The notes under the pieces are model-generated. The model was not told the origin of the DNA. It saw only the letters and a list, made by a program, of their open reading frames with translations, and did no database searches. A stretch of DNA of 64,000 bases, taken from positions 806,001-870,000 of the forward strand of contig LSRY02000016.1 in NCBI GenBank assembly GCA_001643675.2. The letters are read 5' to 3'. The position numbers and the translations under genes are program-made. Source of the stretch: Monocercomonoides exilis. Lineage: Eukaryota > Preaxostyla > Oxymonadida > Polymastigidae. Below, piece by piece: positions 48,301 through 61,058 of this stretch; position 1 is the stretch's first letter, and each line of letters starts with the position of its first letter.

Positions 48301-51300
48301 TGAATGGAAGTGACATCGCCAGCTGAGAAGATGGTGTGGCTGAAGAAGACGATGAAAGAATAGACGCCGACTGCAGCCGCTTCTGCTTGCTGAGAAAGTC
48401 GCTTTCTGTGCTCATCACAGGAGGAGGCGGTGGTTGTTTCAAATATTCGTATTGCTCTTCAACCGAAGGAGTTGCCGAGGCAGATGATGAAGATGAAGCT
48501 GCAACAGTTGAGGACAGCATGGAAGAAGATGTTGGAGAAGCAGGAGGATTCACACCTGTTGAAGAAGGAGCGCGCGAATAGGACGAACGTGAAGGAGGAA
48601 CAGAAGATGTGCGAGGGCGTGGGCGAGATGTCTGACGTGAGGACGATTGCATTGCTGGAGAGGAAGAAGAAGACATCATTGTTGCCATTTGTGGATCAGC
48701 AATCGTGATTCCCTGTGTTGCTTCGTTGTCTGAGTAATATCCATTAGGCTCTTGATTTCTGCCAGAAGATGGCCTTTGTTTTTCTTCCTTTGATGGATTT
48801 GACAAATCACGCCTTTTTGGTGTTGGCCGTGATTTAGCAGAAAGCGAACGTGGCTGCCTTGACTTCCTCCCTGTGGGGCTTGTTGGAGTTGTTGAATTCG
48901 GAGAAATCGGAGAAACTCCTGAAGTTGAAGTGGGTGTTTTTGGTTGATTTGTTCCTGTGTAATCAGATCTTGTTCCAGAAGAATCAGAAAATCCTTGCTC
49001 ATTTGCATCCAGCGCCTCGCTCAGCGCAACAGTTGTTGTTTTGCCTCTCATCGAAAGAGGAATATAAGCAGGAACTTTTTTCGCCTGATCTCCATCTGTC
49101 CCAGCTCCGCCATATCCTGTTTTCGTGGGCTTCACCTCCTTCGGCTTCAGAATCGGCTGGTTGATTGCTGCTCTGAGTCTTCGCATTGCAATCTTCAGGA
49201 GATCGAGTTTAACAGCCTCTTTACGACACTCTCTGCTCTTCAGCGCCTTCCACAGCAGCCGCGACGCAGCCTCAACAACCTCTCTGTTTGTTGACTTGTT
49301 CAGTGCCTCCACAGCCACTGTCATTCCTCCTCTTTCTCTGAACACTCTCCTATTTCCTGGATACTCCACCAGCTCCGACACGACAGACAGGCACAGCGCA
49401 CACACCTCCTCTGAGCCGTCTCTGGCGCAGTCGACCATCCGCCCTGTGAGCTGCTGGTCGTACATCGCAGTCTGAATGAACGGAGACACGCAGATCAGCT
49501 CAAACACACGGCACACCGCCGCCCGCAGCTTCGCATCGGACACGTGCATCAGCTTCATCAGGACAGGAAGGCCGCCACAGTCGCGCACTGCCAGCTGGTT
49601 GCGCGGCGCAGACAATTCGACCTCGAGGAGCGAGGCAATCGCCACGTTGATGACGGGGATGTTGCCTTCGTTAACAACTGAGATCACTTTGTAGATGCGG
49701 CCGTAGTCGGCGTTGTTACCAGAGGAAAGGTGCCGCGTGTCCCGCCGCAGATTCAGCTCGTCAAAGCGCTCGTCGTCGCTCTCTGTTCGATCGCTTGAAG
49801 GCGAATATGACTGTTAATTGTGTATTTATGAGTTAAAAGTTCGATACAAAAAACAATTTCAATTGAACATTTAAAAAAAAAAGAAAATGAAAATGAAAAA
49901 GAAAAAGAAAAAATTATTAAGTTACAAAAAATTACGCTTTAAATGAAAAGCATACTCTTTTGTTATCACTTGATTTCCCTCTTTCCGTCACATTTCCGCT
50001 GTTCATTCCATAAATAGTCCCAATATCCAAAGAGTCTGTTCCTCTTCTAATCTTCCTCTCCCACCCATCTTTCGTAAGCTGCCTCGGCTCCATCGAAGAG
50101 GAAACCGAAAACCGCCGCTCAGAAAATGATGACTGAGACGCACTTGTTTTCTGCTTGAAGCGCTCATATGCAGCGATCCATTCATCGCGTTCAGAGGGAA
50201 TCGGAGCAGAAGCTGGGGAAATGAGGGGAAAAATAAATTAATTGATTAAGTATTGAAGTCGAAGTATTTTTTTGTCACAGTAAAAATAAATATATAAGAA
50301 AAGTTTGTTAACTTTGAGTATTGAAAAATCTATTAATTCCAAACCTGCAGACAGAATTCGATCTTGTCTGTCTCGTTCAATTTCCAACTGCTGCCACATC
50401 AGCAGATGCTGAGGCGGTTTGTGCATCGGAGCTCCTCTTCGCTCCATCCTATCCTTCGAAGACGTCGTGTCGTGGATTGCGAAGTATTCCTGTTCCGAAC
50501 GACGCTTCCTCAGCTCCACAGGAGTCACCCCGTTCAGCATGAGAAGCGATGAGTGCATGTTGTGGCTGCCACTCCCACCAAACTGCGGTTGAAATCCAGA
50601 AGTGGACGGAGAACGGCGAATCATCGCTCCCGTCTGCGAAGTGTATGGGCGAGGCTTCTGCCTGCTGCTTCTGCTTTGATAGTCGCGCGATCCCATCCCG
50701 TCGCCTGTGGCAGATCGCCGCTCAGTCGACAAAGGACGCCTCGATGATCGGAACGTTGGGCCAGATGATAAAGCTCGCCTTGGTGTCTTGTAATTCCGAA
50801 AAGCGCCTTCTTTCACAAATTCATCGTCGCTCACGCTTTCGTTCGCTTCATCGCCAAAAAGCATCTCTTGCCTGTCTATTTCATCAAGACCTGAGTCATT
50901 GGCACCGCTTGGTCTGTCTGTAAATTCTGTTGTGCCGTCTTGTGAAGTGTACTGTGACTGTCTGTTTTGACTAAGCGGATGAGCTGATGACACCCTCTTT
51001 TGGTTCTGCCGCCTCAGATACGAAGATGTCGAAGGGCGTGTGGTTGCTCTGCCGCTGCCGCGTTGTCTGGCCGATAGATACGAAGCAGAAGAGGCACGTT
51101 TTGCACTGCTGCTGCGCACTTTTCTGCTTTTGTTGCTCCGGAAGCTCATCAGCGACTCATTGTCATAAGCGGAAGAGAGGTTTCTCCGTAGGAACTGGTC
51201 ATGGCCGCTGCCTATCCGCGATGCTGCATTTACGCCTGGACGTGAGAATGATCGAAATGAGTTCGACGATTGGTTAGGGGCGGAGCTTGAAGGTGTTCCA

Positions 51301-52522
51301 ATGTTTGTGAGCTGAGGTGACGTTGAACGAATCAGAGACAATGGAACAAGATGTGTTGATGCTGACTGCTGGCTGTGTCCTGATTTCTTTTGGTCTTTGA
51401 ATCTTTGGGCGCAGTCTAAGACAAAATTTGTTAAACTTTTGGAAATGGGCGATGAACGAAACATTGGCTCAGTAGCTTCGAAGAGAAAAGCAATGTGGAA
51501 ATGAATTAGAAAATTGGAAAGAGAAAAATAAACAAAGAGAATGCAGAGGAAAAGGAGATCAGAAATGAAAATGTCAAATATGTCTTGTTAGGCAAGAATA
51601 AAAAAAAGTCTGTTGGCTTACCAAATTGATCTGGTACTGTTCCATCAACTTCAAAGCATCCATATGTCGTACACACAACAAGTCTTCTACGAGTTTCTTC
51701 AACACTTGGTGCATCTGACATAATAATGTATGCATACGCCAGCTCGCAGAGCTGCTCCCGTGGTTCTGGGACACGTAATCCGTCTTCTGATGGCTGATCG
51801 ATAACCCACTCAATCATTTTTGTCAGAGGTTTCCCTTCAATTGTCATTAAAGTTCTGGCAGAATTAAAATCTGTTTCAAGAGCATCCACTGTTAAAAGCT
51901 TAGATTGTGAAAAATACTTTTTTGTTAATTGCACATCAAAATCGTAAAAAGCTTGAAGAATTTGCAGGCATAATTCAGGTTTCAATCCCTTATCAAACCA
52001 AGTCGGATGCAAATGTCCGCTCATTGAGACTTCTATCAAACTCAATTGCTCCTCTTGCTCATATGAAAGAGATCTTGGGGGTGGCTTACCCAATATTGAA
52101 GAGAGAATCGGACGGTTTTCATTCATTAAAGCCAAAACTTCCACTGTTTTGTTCACCGTGTTGAAGAGAGAACAATGCAAATGAAATGCGCGAAATGTCA
52201 AAATTGTTACCTCATTTCCTGGTCCTGCTGGTACGCTTGTTAGTGTGGGAACTGTTCCAACAAATTCTCTTGTTGTAACAATTCTGGTTTTTCTATCAAA
52301 ATGAAGATTTTTCCATTCAGGATGCTTTTGGTAATGAGATTCTGTAACTGAAGACATGTAAGTTATAGGTTTTCTAAATGTAACGCCACTTAATAATTGA
52401 TAATTTGCGTTTAGAAAGTATTCGACTTCTGGCCATAGAAAGTTGATAATTTGTTTGCTTTCCTCTGTACTCTCTATTATTCCATGTTTCCAATGAAATG
52501 CAGTTGATATAAAATTCCCCAT
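45368..52522 (-). CDS. Giant armadillo-repeat protein with a possible N-myristoyl site
   Basis: Four exons are inferred: 52522-51622, 51475-50345, 50212-49956 and 49810-45368, with introns of 146, 132 and 145 nt in phases 1, 1 and 0. All frames agree and give 2,243 residues. The start M-G-N-F-I-S fits an N-myristoylation signal (Gly2, Ser6). The first 300 residues form an unrecognised globular part. Then comes a Ser/Arg-rich linker, armadillo-like helical repeats at about 805-990 (G-G-L-P-V-L-M-K-L-M type) and again at about 1445-1890, Ser-rich loops, a Glu/Arg coiled coil and an acidic C-terminus. It is probably a scaffold. Similarity to cilium-associated armadillo proteins is conceivable but not shown. 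It might be two genes, but the continuous splice phases argue for one. Confidence 0.78.
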
Positions 52523-53227
52523 GGCCCAGGGAAGTCTATAAATAAAAAATTGTTTCAAATACTTACCCTTAACATGTTTTAATTTATCGTTGAAAAATGA
52601 AAAGCATGATTTTCAACAAATTGTCTTTTGTTTTATTCTGCATCTTTTAAATTGATTCAGTATAAAAATTAGAAATTAAACAAATGTTCGTATTTTTTTT
52701 TTTTTTTTTTTTTTTTGAGAAATGAATAAAAAAGAAAAAGATATAATTATGGAGTTACAGAAATAGAAAAATTGTTGAAAAGGAAAATGAAAAATGAATG
52801 ATATTTGTGCTACAAAATTTCATCCATTTCATTTTCTCAAACATTAACATCATCATCAGATAATTTAACAGACACGATCCAACAAAAATTATCGATAGAA
52901 AAAAAACTACAAACAACCGTTTGCTGATGAAGGAAATTATCTAAAAAGAAAAATACGAATTGTGAATATAAAAATGTGAAGCATTTCATTTCTTCAAACA
53001 TTAACTGAACAGTCAGAAACAGATTACATCGAAATAATATTTTTTGTTTTTTAAATAAAATATGTTCAAAGTTTTGTTGAATCAAAAAATAAAAATGAAA
53101 ATGAAAATGAAAAAAAAAAAAGAAAAAGAAAAAGAAAAAGAAAAAGAAAGAAAAAAAGAAAGAAAAAAGAACAAAAGAAAAGAAAAGAGAGATTTTTGAG
53201 TTACAAAATTCAATATGTCTCATTTCC
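52523..53227. other. Intergenic with T-rich tracts
   Basis: Contains a 27-base T run near 52690 and a GAAAAA-type purine array near 53090-53190. A possible tiny upstream exon with GTAAGT lies near 52570 but is out of phase with the armadillo gene. No gene is seen. Confidence 0.45.
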
Positions 53228-54711
53228 TCAAGCATTCACAAAATAATCAAATGTATTTTTTGTTAATTCCTTTAGTTGTTGGTGAAAGCAATCAATCGTT
53301 TCATGAAAGCTTGTAATGACATCTTCGTATCCGTCTTCTTCCAACTTTTCCAACATTTTCTTTTTGTTTGCCTTTCTTTTCACTTCTTCAGCTTTGTCAT
53401 CCGTCTTTTCTTTCAGTCTTTTTAATATTGTCAAAAAGAACTCTAAGCAATCCCATATCACTTCAACTTGCAAAGTTGACTGTTTCATTTTCTCTGAAAT
53501 CAGATCAACAACACCTTCCTTTTGTAAACTATCAATTTCTATGTTTTTGTTTTGAACCGCTCCTCTGAAGGAAAAAATGCACCATTTAGTTATATTTTTG
53601 TAATTATCCTTTGCTTGTCGAAACACATTCACAACTCCGCCAATAAGCCCAACAAGTTCTTCGTTCCACAATGTGCAGCATTCTAAGTAATTATTAATTA
53701 CATTGATCCATCTATTAACGATATGTACTTCTTTCATTTCTTTTCCTTCCATTTTCTCTTCTTTTCTCTTCCAATCTACGCATTTTGACAGATCTTCCAG
53801 TTCTTTTGCTGCTTCTCTCGCAAAACACAATTCATTCTCAATCACCCATTTTGAATTGTTGCCTTCGTAATATCTATCCATCAAAAACTTCCATGCTGAT
53901 TGATAGGCAAGGCGAGTGAGGTTGTAATGTTCTTGATGATATTCGATGATTTTTTTGATTTCATTCAGATACGGTTCTTTATCAATACTCTGTAAAAAAA
54001 TTAAGAAAAAACGTAAAAATATCAAAAATAATGTTTGCTGTTCTCATACAGAATAAAACTGAATGTGACTTAATGCAAGCAAAGACATTTCCACTTCTTT
54101 TTGAACTTCCTCGTTTTCCTCCTTTTTCAAGGCAATTTTCAGAAGGCAGTGAAAACTAATGTTAAAGACTCTCATTGAAGGACCTTCATCACACAGTAAA
54201 AGATAACATTCACAAAGATCAATCATCAGCTTTTCGTTCTCATTTTCTTTTTCCTTCTCCTCCTCAATTATTATCTTTTCAAGTCTATTTTCCAATATGG
54301 AAAAATCAAATGAAAAATTGATTATGTTTTTTAACATTTTGCGATGTCCCATGTGCCTCAACAATAAAACTGCATTTTTCATCATCAGTTTCCTTTCTTC
54401 AATAAGTTTGCCTATTTCATTGAAATTTTTTATTGATAAAATTGAATTAAATTCTTCTCCTTCCATTTTGTCAATAAGCATGTTCATATCTTCAATTTTT
54501 TGTATCTGCTCATTTTCTGTGTAATGCTCCAGTTCAGAAAGAAATTCTTCAAAAGGCATTCAAAAAACAAAAATTTGTTCAGAATTGTTCAATCCAAATA
54601 AAATGGCAAACTTGAAAACTGCTCGGTTCTGGCCGTAGTCAGAATTTTATCTTCAGAATTGTCATCTTCAGAATTATCATCTTCATAGCAATCATCATCT
54701 GACAAACTCAT
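53228..54711 (-). CDS. Lineage-restricted helical protein family, copy B
   Basis: Three exons, 54711-54612, 54546-54050 and 53989-53228, with introns of 65 nt (phase 1) and 60 nt (phase 0), give 452 residues. Exon 1 starts M-S-L-S-D-D-D and is acidic, ending in E-Q-F-S-K. The rest is Lys/Glu/Leu-rich and helical, with F-A-R-E-A-A-K-E-L-E-D-L-S-K-C-V-D-W-K and L-E-E-D-G-Y-E-D-V-I-T-S-F-H near the end. I recall this architecture from a large Monocercomonoides family of unknown function; I cannot confirm it here. It is a full-length relative of copy A at 36.8-38.0 kb, with identical intron positions. The protein has no signal peptide or membrane segment. Confidence 0.8.
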
Positions 54712-57700
54712 TCTGTTTGTTCCAAAAAAATATTCAAACAGAAGGGCAAATCTTGTCAAGCAACAAAATAAAATAAAACAGCAAATATTGTTATTTATTA
54801 TGCAAAATAAAAATTATCTCAATATATACTGCTAAGATTTACTCAATATAAAGAAGTGCAAAACAAAATGCAAAGAAGTTACAAGGACTGGCTGTATGAG
54901 GAGAAAAAGAAATCTTTTATTTCTCTTGGATCAAACCAACAAAAAATTTTGAAAATTGATAAAGTTGGGGCAAAATTTTTTCATTTATGAAAAAAACAAC
55001 TATTTGTTCCAAACTTTTTCCACAACCTTATCATTATAAGTCTTGCATTCCCATGTCAAAAAAATACATTAAAATTCCAAAATTGAGAAAAATATTTGTC
55101 AGAGAAGAATGGAACAAAATTCTTAAATCAAAAATTTTTGTCCCAGTTATCAAAAATCCATCTTCTTTCATAATCACATTTTTTGTGCAAACGGAGCATA
55201 TTTTTTGTCTTTGGAGAAGATGAATGAGACTGAAAACATGAATATGCGATGTTGCATTCTCGATATTTTATGCGAATTATTGCATTTTTGGCTCTTTTCG
55301 AAAGAAACATTGAATGATGGAAGAGGAAAAGAAATGATTTCTGAAAATATACACAAAATCACAGGAGAAATGAACTTAATACATCTTCAAAATACGAACA
55401 AGAAGAATATGTTTGTCGAATGGCAAAAGATCAATGTCCAATTCTTCAATTTCCAAATAATCATATGCCAAGAAGAAAAACAATGAAGACCTACTCCAAC
55501 AGAAATGTTGGAAATACTCAAGTTTTGTGAGACGGAAACATCAAAGGTTATGCATTCATTTCTTTGAAAGTTATCAGAAGATTTATGCATAAAAGACAAT
55601 TTTTACTTCAGCTGAAATGAGACTTGGAGAAGAAAGAGGTTGACAACTTTTCTATGAGGCATATTCAAGAAACACATCAGCAAAGCTTTTTTTAACATCG
55701 GAAATGGAGAAAAGGGTTTTGAAGGAAAGCGATTTTTCTTGAATTCAATAACAGTCATTTCAGAATGAAGAGAATGAGAACATTTTTGAATTGTCACATT
55801 CTTCAATGGGCACATCAGAATGTTCTTCATTCATCTTCAAGGAATTCGATTGAACGCTATAGAAAATGAGAATTCAAGGAGAATCGTTTTTATTTCTCAC
55901 AAGAGCTTCTTCTTTCTCCGCAAATGCAGATATAATAAGAAATTTTTGTTCATTTTTAATTTCTGCAACGAGTCTTGCTAAGTCTTTCTCTTTTGTGTGT
56001 GTAAAAGCAGCTCATCAACATATCATTTGATTGACGATGAGACTCAGTGCAACTGCTCTGATGAAACAGAAGCATGTGCTCTTTTTAACATAAAGAGCTC
56101 TGGAAATCAAATAGACTTTTCGCCATCTCCGCAATCATCTTTAATATTATCATTTTCCTCTTCTTTTTCTTCTTCCTCTTCGATTGTTTGATTATGATCA
56201 CATTCTTTTTGAATTCTTTTTTCACATCGTCTTCTGCATCTTGATGGATAATCCCATGAAGAAGGCAACAAAACCAACATTGAAAAATAAATTGTTAAAT
56301 TGGTTTCAGGAAATGCAAATAAAGAAAGCGAAAGTGATGAAGAACATAATTTAGAAAGCGAAAGAAGAAGAAGAAGAAAAGGAGAATGAAGTTGTTAAAA
56401 TTCAACAAAAATAGAAATGCATTATTTTCAGGCACTTTGATTCGGATGTCAAACGACGAACTTTTTTAAGATTGCTTTTCTTTTTGTTTTTCATTTCAAT
56501 CAGATCAAACTGATTCATTTTATTTGTTTCTTTTTTTCTGTTTTGAAATTTTTGTTGATAATTGCCCTTTTGAGAATAGTTGTGAGTTTTTCTGTATTTC
56601 AATCAAAAGAACGAACTCAAAACAAAATTGAAAGTTCTCTGAATTTGTTTTATTAGGAAATTTGTTTATTTAATTTTTTATTTTTGATCTTTCCAATAAT
56701 TTTTCCTCGACTGCAATTACCAATCAACAATTCTTTTGTGAAATGATTTCCGTTGTTGAGGAGGTTTGATGGTTTTGTTTCGATTGAATGTGATGAAGGA
56801 TATCGTTTGCAGAAAAGTGATCAAGTTTATAAACATTGTTTCACTATTATTTTTTATTTTTTTTATGATATTTTTTTAATCAATCACATAATACTGATAA
56901 AAATCATAAAATTGAAGAAAAAAGAAATTATTCTGATTTTGTATCTAAAGAAATGTAGTCTTAACAGGATATAATTTCATCTAACATTATCACGCTCATT
57001 CATAGTCACACTTTTGTATGCAAATATATATTTTTGCTTGTTTTCCATTCATTGCTCATTGCATTAAATCAAAGGTCCAAATATAAATGCAGGTATTTAT
57101 TATTGAATTTATATTTTCCCAATCAATATTTTAGGTCTGAGAATTCTCTATGAATACTGAAAATCGACACTGAAAAGTTTCAACTCCTTTTAAAAGATCA
57201 TTTTTACGTGAATAATGTCTCATATATCGATTTTTTAACAATCATTATTTTTTTATCTTTTTATTTTATTATGTATTGTTTTTTTTTTCCAAAAGTTTCA
57301 TTCCTCTTCCAAGAAATAAAATATAGGAAGAATTCACTCCACCAAAATTGTTATGATTTCAAAAATAATCACCGATATAACATCATTTTTAATAAGAAAG
57401 AGTTCATTTAATAATGAACAATCAATGCAAGGATAAAAATTATTCCTTTTTATTTTTAAAATAAAGTTATTAATAATCGAAACAATGTTTATTAATGGTT
57501 CAAAATGTAATCGCTTTCGAAAAACAAGTTTAAATGAAAATTTTCCAATTATGAAAATATTGACACTTAAAATTTTTATAATTTTTGGAATATTTAGTTT
57601 TTTTCTGTTTGAAGCAACATTTCACATACTCATAACATTTTGAAGCCACAAAAATTTGTGCAAAACCAGATGTGATTATATCCGATTGAGTCTGTAATGA

Positions 57701-58331
57701 ATTCAAAAGAAATAATTAAAAGTTATTTCAACTTTTTAATTCTATTTCAAGTGATGAAAAAAAAATGAAAGTGATATTATCATTTTGTTTCATGAGATAA
57801 ACATCCAGAGTGTTCATTTCACAAAAAGAGTTTTGCTTTGCTATCTGAAAAAATAACTCACAAATATAAGATGTGCAGCAAATGGAAAAAAAAGACAGCT
57901 CAAATATTCTTCAGATTGACTGATATTCAATAAGATAAGAATAATATTTATGATCATTATATTACTGAAACAAAAGCTAATAGAAGCTCATTCATGCTTT
58001 TCAATTTCTGTTCATCCAGAAATTGGCGTGTATAAAAGTTTAATTCAACAAATTGAACTTAAAAATAAGTAAAACTCAATTTAATAATGTTTTGAAAGAA
58101 AGAGATATCTTTTGATATTAAAGAATTCATATGGAGAAATTGAAAATAAAATTTAGAAAGAAGAAGATTTTTTCAAGAACCCAAACATAAGTTCATCTAA
58201 TAATATTACTCATTTAAATGTGAACAGCAATAATGAACAATGAATAGAGTCCATTTTAGCAGCTTAAAGGATCATGGACTTATTTGACAATCAGAAAATC
58301 ATTATTTGAACTTTGTGTGGTTCCAATCACA
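54712..58331. other. Long gene-free stretch
   Basis: AT-rich, with only weak ORFs (54987-55223, 55205-55486 and a Ser-rich one at 55997-56191). None is recognised or joined convincingly. Near 57355-57374 lies a solo copy of a MITE end (ATTTCAAAAATAATCACC), and 57640-57694 resembles transposon ends at 23.6 kb. It is probably a graveyard of decayed elements. Confidence 0.45.
57670..57694 (-). repeat. Transposon-end-like 25-mer, solo
   Basis: ATGTGATTATATCCGATTGA..CTG followed by TA. It is similar to 23622-23646 and, inverted, to 11317-11341. No partner end is found. Confidence 0.5.
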
Positions 58332-58436
58332 TGTATACACCTAAATACAGGAGAAGGAATGTGGTCACATCTGAGATTGTTTTTTCCAAGATTTGGTCCA
58401 AGTGAGAAATTAATTGGCAGTTATCTTTTTTTTTGA
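58332..58436 (+). pseudogene. Merlin-type transposase relic
   Basis: A 34-codon stretch reads G-E-G-M-W-S-H-L-R-L-F-F-P-R-F-G, clearly matching the third-catalytic-residue region of copy 2 (I-E-G-Q-W-S-H-L-K-A-S-F-P-R-F-G). It keeps the Glu. It has no start and ends in TGA. Acidic, coding-like remnants follow to about 58635. The ends of the element are not recognisable. Confidence 0.75.
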
Positions 58437-58598
58437 CAGTGATTAAAACAGTGAAAGTTTCTTTTTTAGACATAGTTGGAAATAATGCCCATGGAAGAAA
58501 AAATGAAAGAGAAGTCACAGAAAAAGATGAACAATAATAAAAAGATGGATAAAATATTGATGAAAACGAAACAATCTCTTTTTCAGAAAATGATAATA

Positions 58599-58760
58599 CT
58601 TCAAGAAATGAGATGAATGATTCAGCAAATCATTAAATAAATTCGAAATCAAATGGAATTGCATATTCATTCATAACAAAAAACAAAAACAACTTTTCCA
58701 ATCAAGATAGAAAAGTCCAAAAAAAATACGTCAGATCGGATGGTCTTTTTGATTGTTAAA
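58599..58760 (+). repeat. Dispersed repeat shared with 10.3-10.5 kb
   Basis: Contains a 17-mer (58599-58615) and a 22-mer (58731-58752) that are exact reverse complements of 10461-10477 and 10321-10342, in the same relative order, with weaker similarity between. Together with the relic upstream, this looks like the 3' part of a decayed Merlin-type family. Confidence 0.65.
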
Positions 58761-59237
58761 CAATAACAAACGTATTCTTGAATAAATAAACTTTTTTTTC
58801 AAAAAAAAAAAAAAAAACAACGATAATGGATAATGAAAAAGTATTTTTACGTTTCCTTGAACTTTCATATTCAAATGCATTGTCTGAAAAAAGATAAAGA
58901 TGATTTTCTAATTCGAAATAGATAAATTATAATAATTCAGAAATTTTTAATTTTGATTAATTTGACTGTGTTCTAGATATGTTCAAGGAAGAAAAAATCA
59001 AAACTGATCTGGATAAAAGATGTATCAAAAACCAAAACACTTTTTGTTGCAATTTTTGAAGCAAAAAAGAAAAAAGAGAACTTCTTTTAATTCTTTCAAA
59101 ACAGCCAGCTTAAATATTGTTATTTGTATCTAACAAATAAGTGTTTGATAAATATATTCATAAAATGAAATAAAAATTAACTCAAAAAGATAAAAACGAC
59201 GCCTTTTACAAAATTTAACTGAAATAAAAGTTTCTCT
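58761..59237. other. Intergenic, no gene seen
   Basis: AT-rich, with an A run near 58800. No supported feature. Confidence 0.45.
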
Positions 59238-60925
59238 TTATTTCCTTTTCTTACTGCTTTTTTGTGCGTCATTTTTAATTTTTGTGTTCATCAAATTTTG
59301 AGATCGCTTTTTACTGTCATTTTGAGTTTTTTCTCTGTTATTAACTTTCTTTGAACTTTCAAGAATACTATTCATACGCGAACGTAGCTCGTTAATCTCT
59401 GGACGAGAAAGTACAATTCCGGACACGCTGTCCCCAACCTTTTCCTTTGAACTATTGTTATTTGATGTGGATTGTGAAGGATCAAATGAATTGGTTGAAG
59501 ATTTGTCAGAAGAAGAAGAAGAAGAAGAAGAAGACAACTGCAAGGAGGACGAAGAACTAGATGATTCATGTTGAGGCACACTCTCATCCATTTCTTCTTC
59601 CAACTGTGCAAGCTGCCTTTCAACAGAAGATTTCTCAATTTTCGTCTTTGCAAATACACAGCAAAGCATTAAGGGGAAACCAAGCCCAATTATAAGCATG
59701 AAGAACATCATAACAAAAAGCTGAGGATTTTCGTCAGCAAAAAGAGTTATTATTTGAAACAGTATCAATGCTTTGCTGCCTAATGACTTTTCCGTCTTAA
59801 GTTCTTTCCACATTTCATCTCGCTTCATCTTCCGCCCAATGTTTGTATATGCCTTAACACGTGTATTTTCTAAGACATTCAAAGTCTCCCAACGTTTTTG
59901 CCCTTCTTTAACAGATTCTTCATCATCACACAAAAGTATCGAATCAAAAGACACCGGCGAAGAAGAAGTGAATAAATCTATGCCTATTGCCTTCACTGAT
60001 TTTGCAGAGCGGAGTAGATTTGCATCCTCTTCTTTTTTGCCAGTTGGTTGTAAATTCATTTCACTATCGAAAGACTGATCTTGGCCATTTTGATCCAATG
60101 AAAAATCTAATATTGGTGGTGAGAATAAGGTCTTATCGTGAAGTGATCCCTGCAAGACGCTCTTTCCATCAACCATTATTTCAAATGTATCGTCCGCAGA
60201 TAAACAAAGCGAATATAAATGTGAAAAATTCGTGCTGAAACCGGAAGGAATATTCTTTGTCAATTGGTGAGCGACAATCTCATTTGTCTTTGGATTGATT
60301 TTTTGAATTATGAATATTATCTTATGAAAAAGGAATTACATCAGAAAATTTTGATAAAAATGTAATAAAAATTAAAAGAAAATGCACACAGAATCTTTAG
60401 AACCACAATAATCCGGACCAAATTGAATGAAAAATGGTGTGTCAGACGAATAATTTTTTTGATTTATTTCTTCTGTAAAAAGTTTTAAAGTTCCTCCTCC
60501 ACATCCGAATGGATAAATTTCTCCTTTTGCTATAAATTGAAGATAAAGATATGGATTTGAAAGCGAAACATCAACTTTCAAAGATATGGCATGCAAAGAT
60601 CCTCTTGAAGCAGCAGTGAGAACTTTAGTGATCAAAAGAATTATGAAAAAACAACATTTTTGAAGTTATTAATAAACGAAGCAATACCAGGATTAAGCGC
60701 TTGCTCGTAATCATATGATCTTCTCGATATTACCCAACGCCCAGTATATGATGGATTTGAAGAAATTTCCCATTTGTTCAGTTGCTCCCCATTTATGAAG
60801 GTTTCATTTAAAAGTATCTTTGAAATGAAAAATGACGTGAATCAAATAGTAAAAATTATATGGAATATTTTAAAGTGTTGTACCTTCGATAAAGAAAAAG
60901 AAAAGAGCAACAGCAATTGAAGCAT
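59238..60925 (-). CDS. Calnexin-like ER membrane lectin lacking the P-domain
   Basis: Four exons, 60925-60884, 60817-60688, 60622-60390 and 60320-59238, with introns of 66, 65 and 69 nt, give 495 residues in phase. A signal peptide (M-L-Q-L-L-L-L-F-S-F-S-L-S) precedes the calnexin/calreticulin lectin domain: Y-T-G-R-W-V-I-S, then C-G-G-G-T-L-K-L, F-G-P-D-Y-C-G, N-P-K-T-N-E and H-L-Y-S-L-C-L-S-A-D-D-T-F-E-I-M-V-D-G. After P-P-I (about 203-205) only about 40 residues intervene before A-I-G-I-D-L (about 246), the C-terminal lectin strand. The proline-rich P-domain arm that recruits PDI partners is absent. A transmembrane helix lies at about 337-358, followed by a Ser/Lys-rich cytosolic tail. It should bind monoglucosylated glycoproteins or have diverged from that role. 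Confidence 0.85.
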
Positions 60926-61058
60926 TCCGCTTTGAAAAATTGAATCAATTTATTATGGGTGTTCTTTCGAAAATTAAATCACTCATTTGAACAAAAATAA
61001 CTTCATTTAAGCATATCATTTATAAATTGCAAGCATCAAAACACGATTAACTGCTGGA

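Noticed and set aside
52566-52587. Upstream mini-exon for the armadillo gene with a GTAAGT donor
   Set aside because: The only phase that would fit contains a stop just before the donor, so the start at 52522 is preferred.
54987-55486. Two overlapping plus-strand ORFs
   Set aside because: They are AT-rich, lack shared phase or splice joins, and match nothing I recognise.
57355-57374. Possible MITE at 57.2-57.4 kb
   Set aside because: Only one terminal sequence is present; no inverted partner was found, so it is noted only as a solo end.
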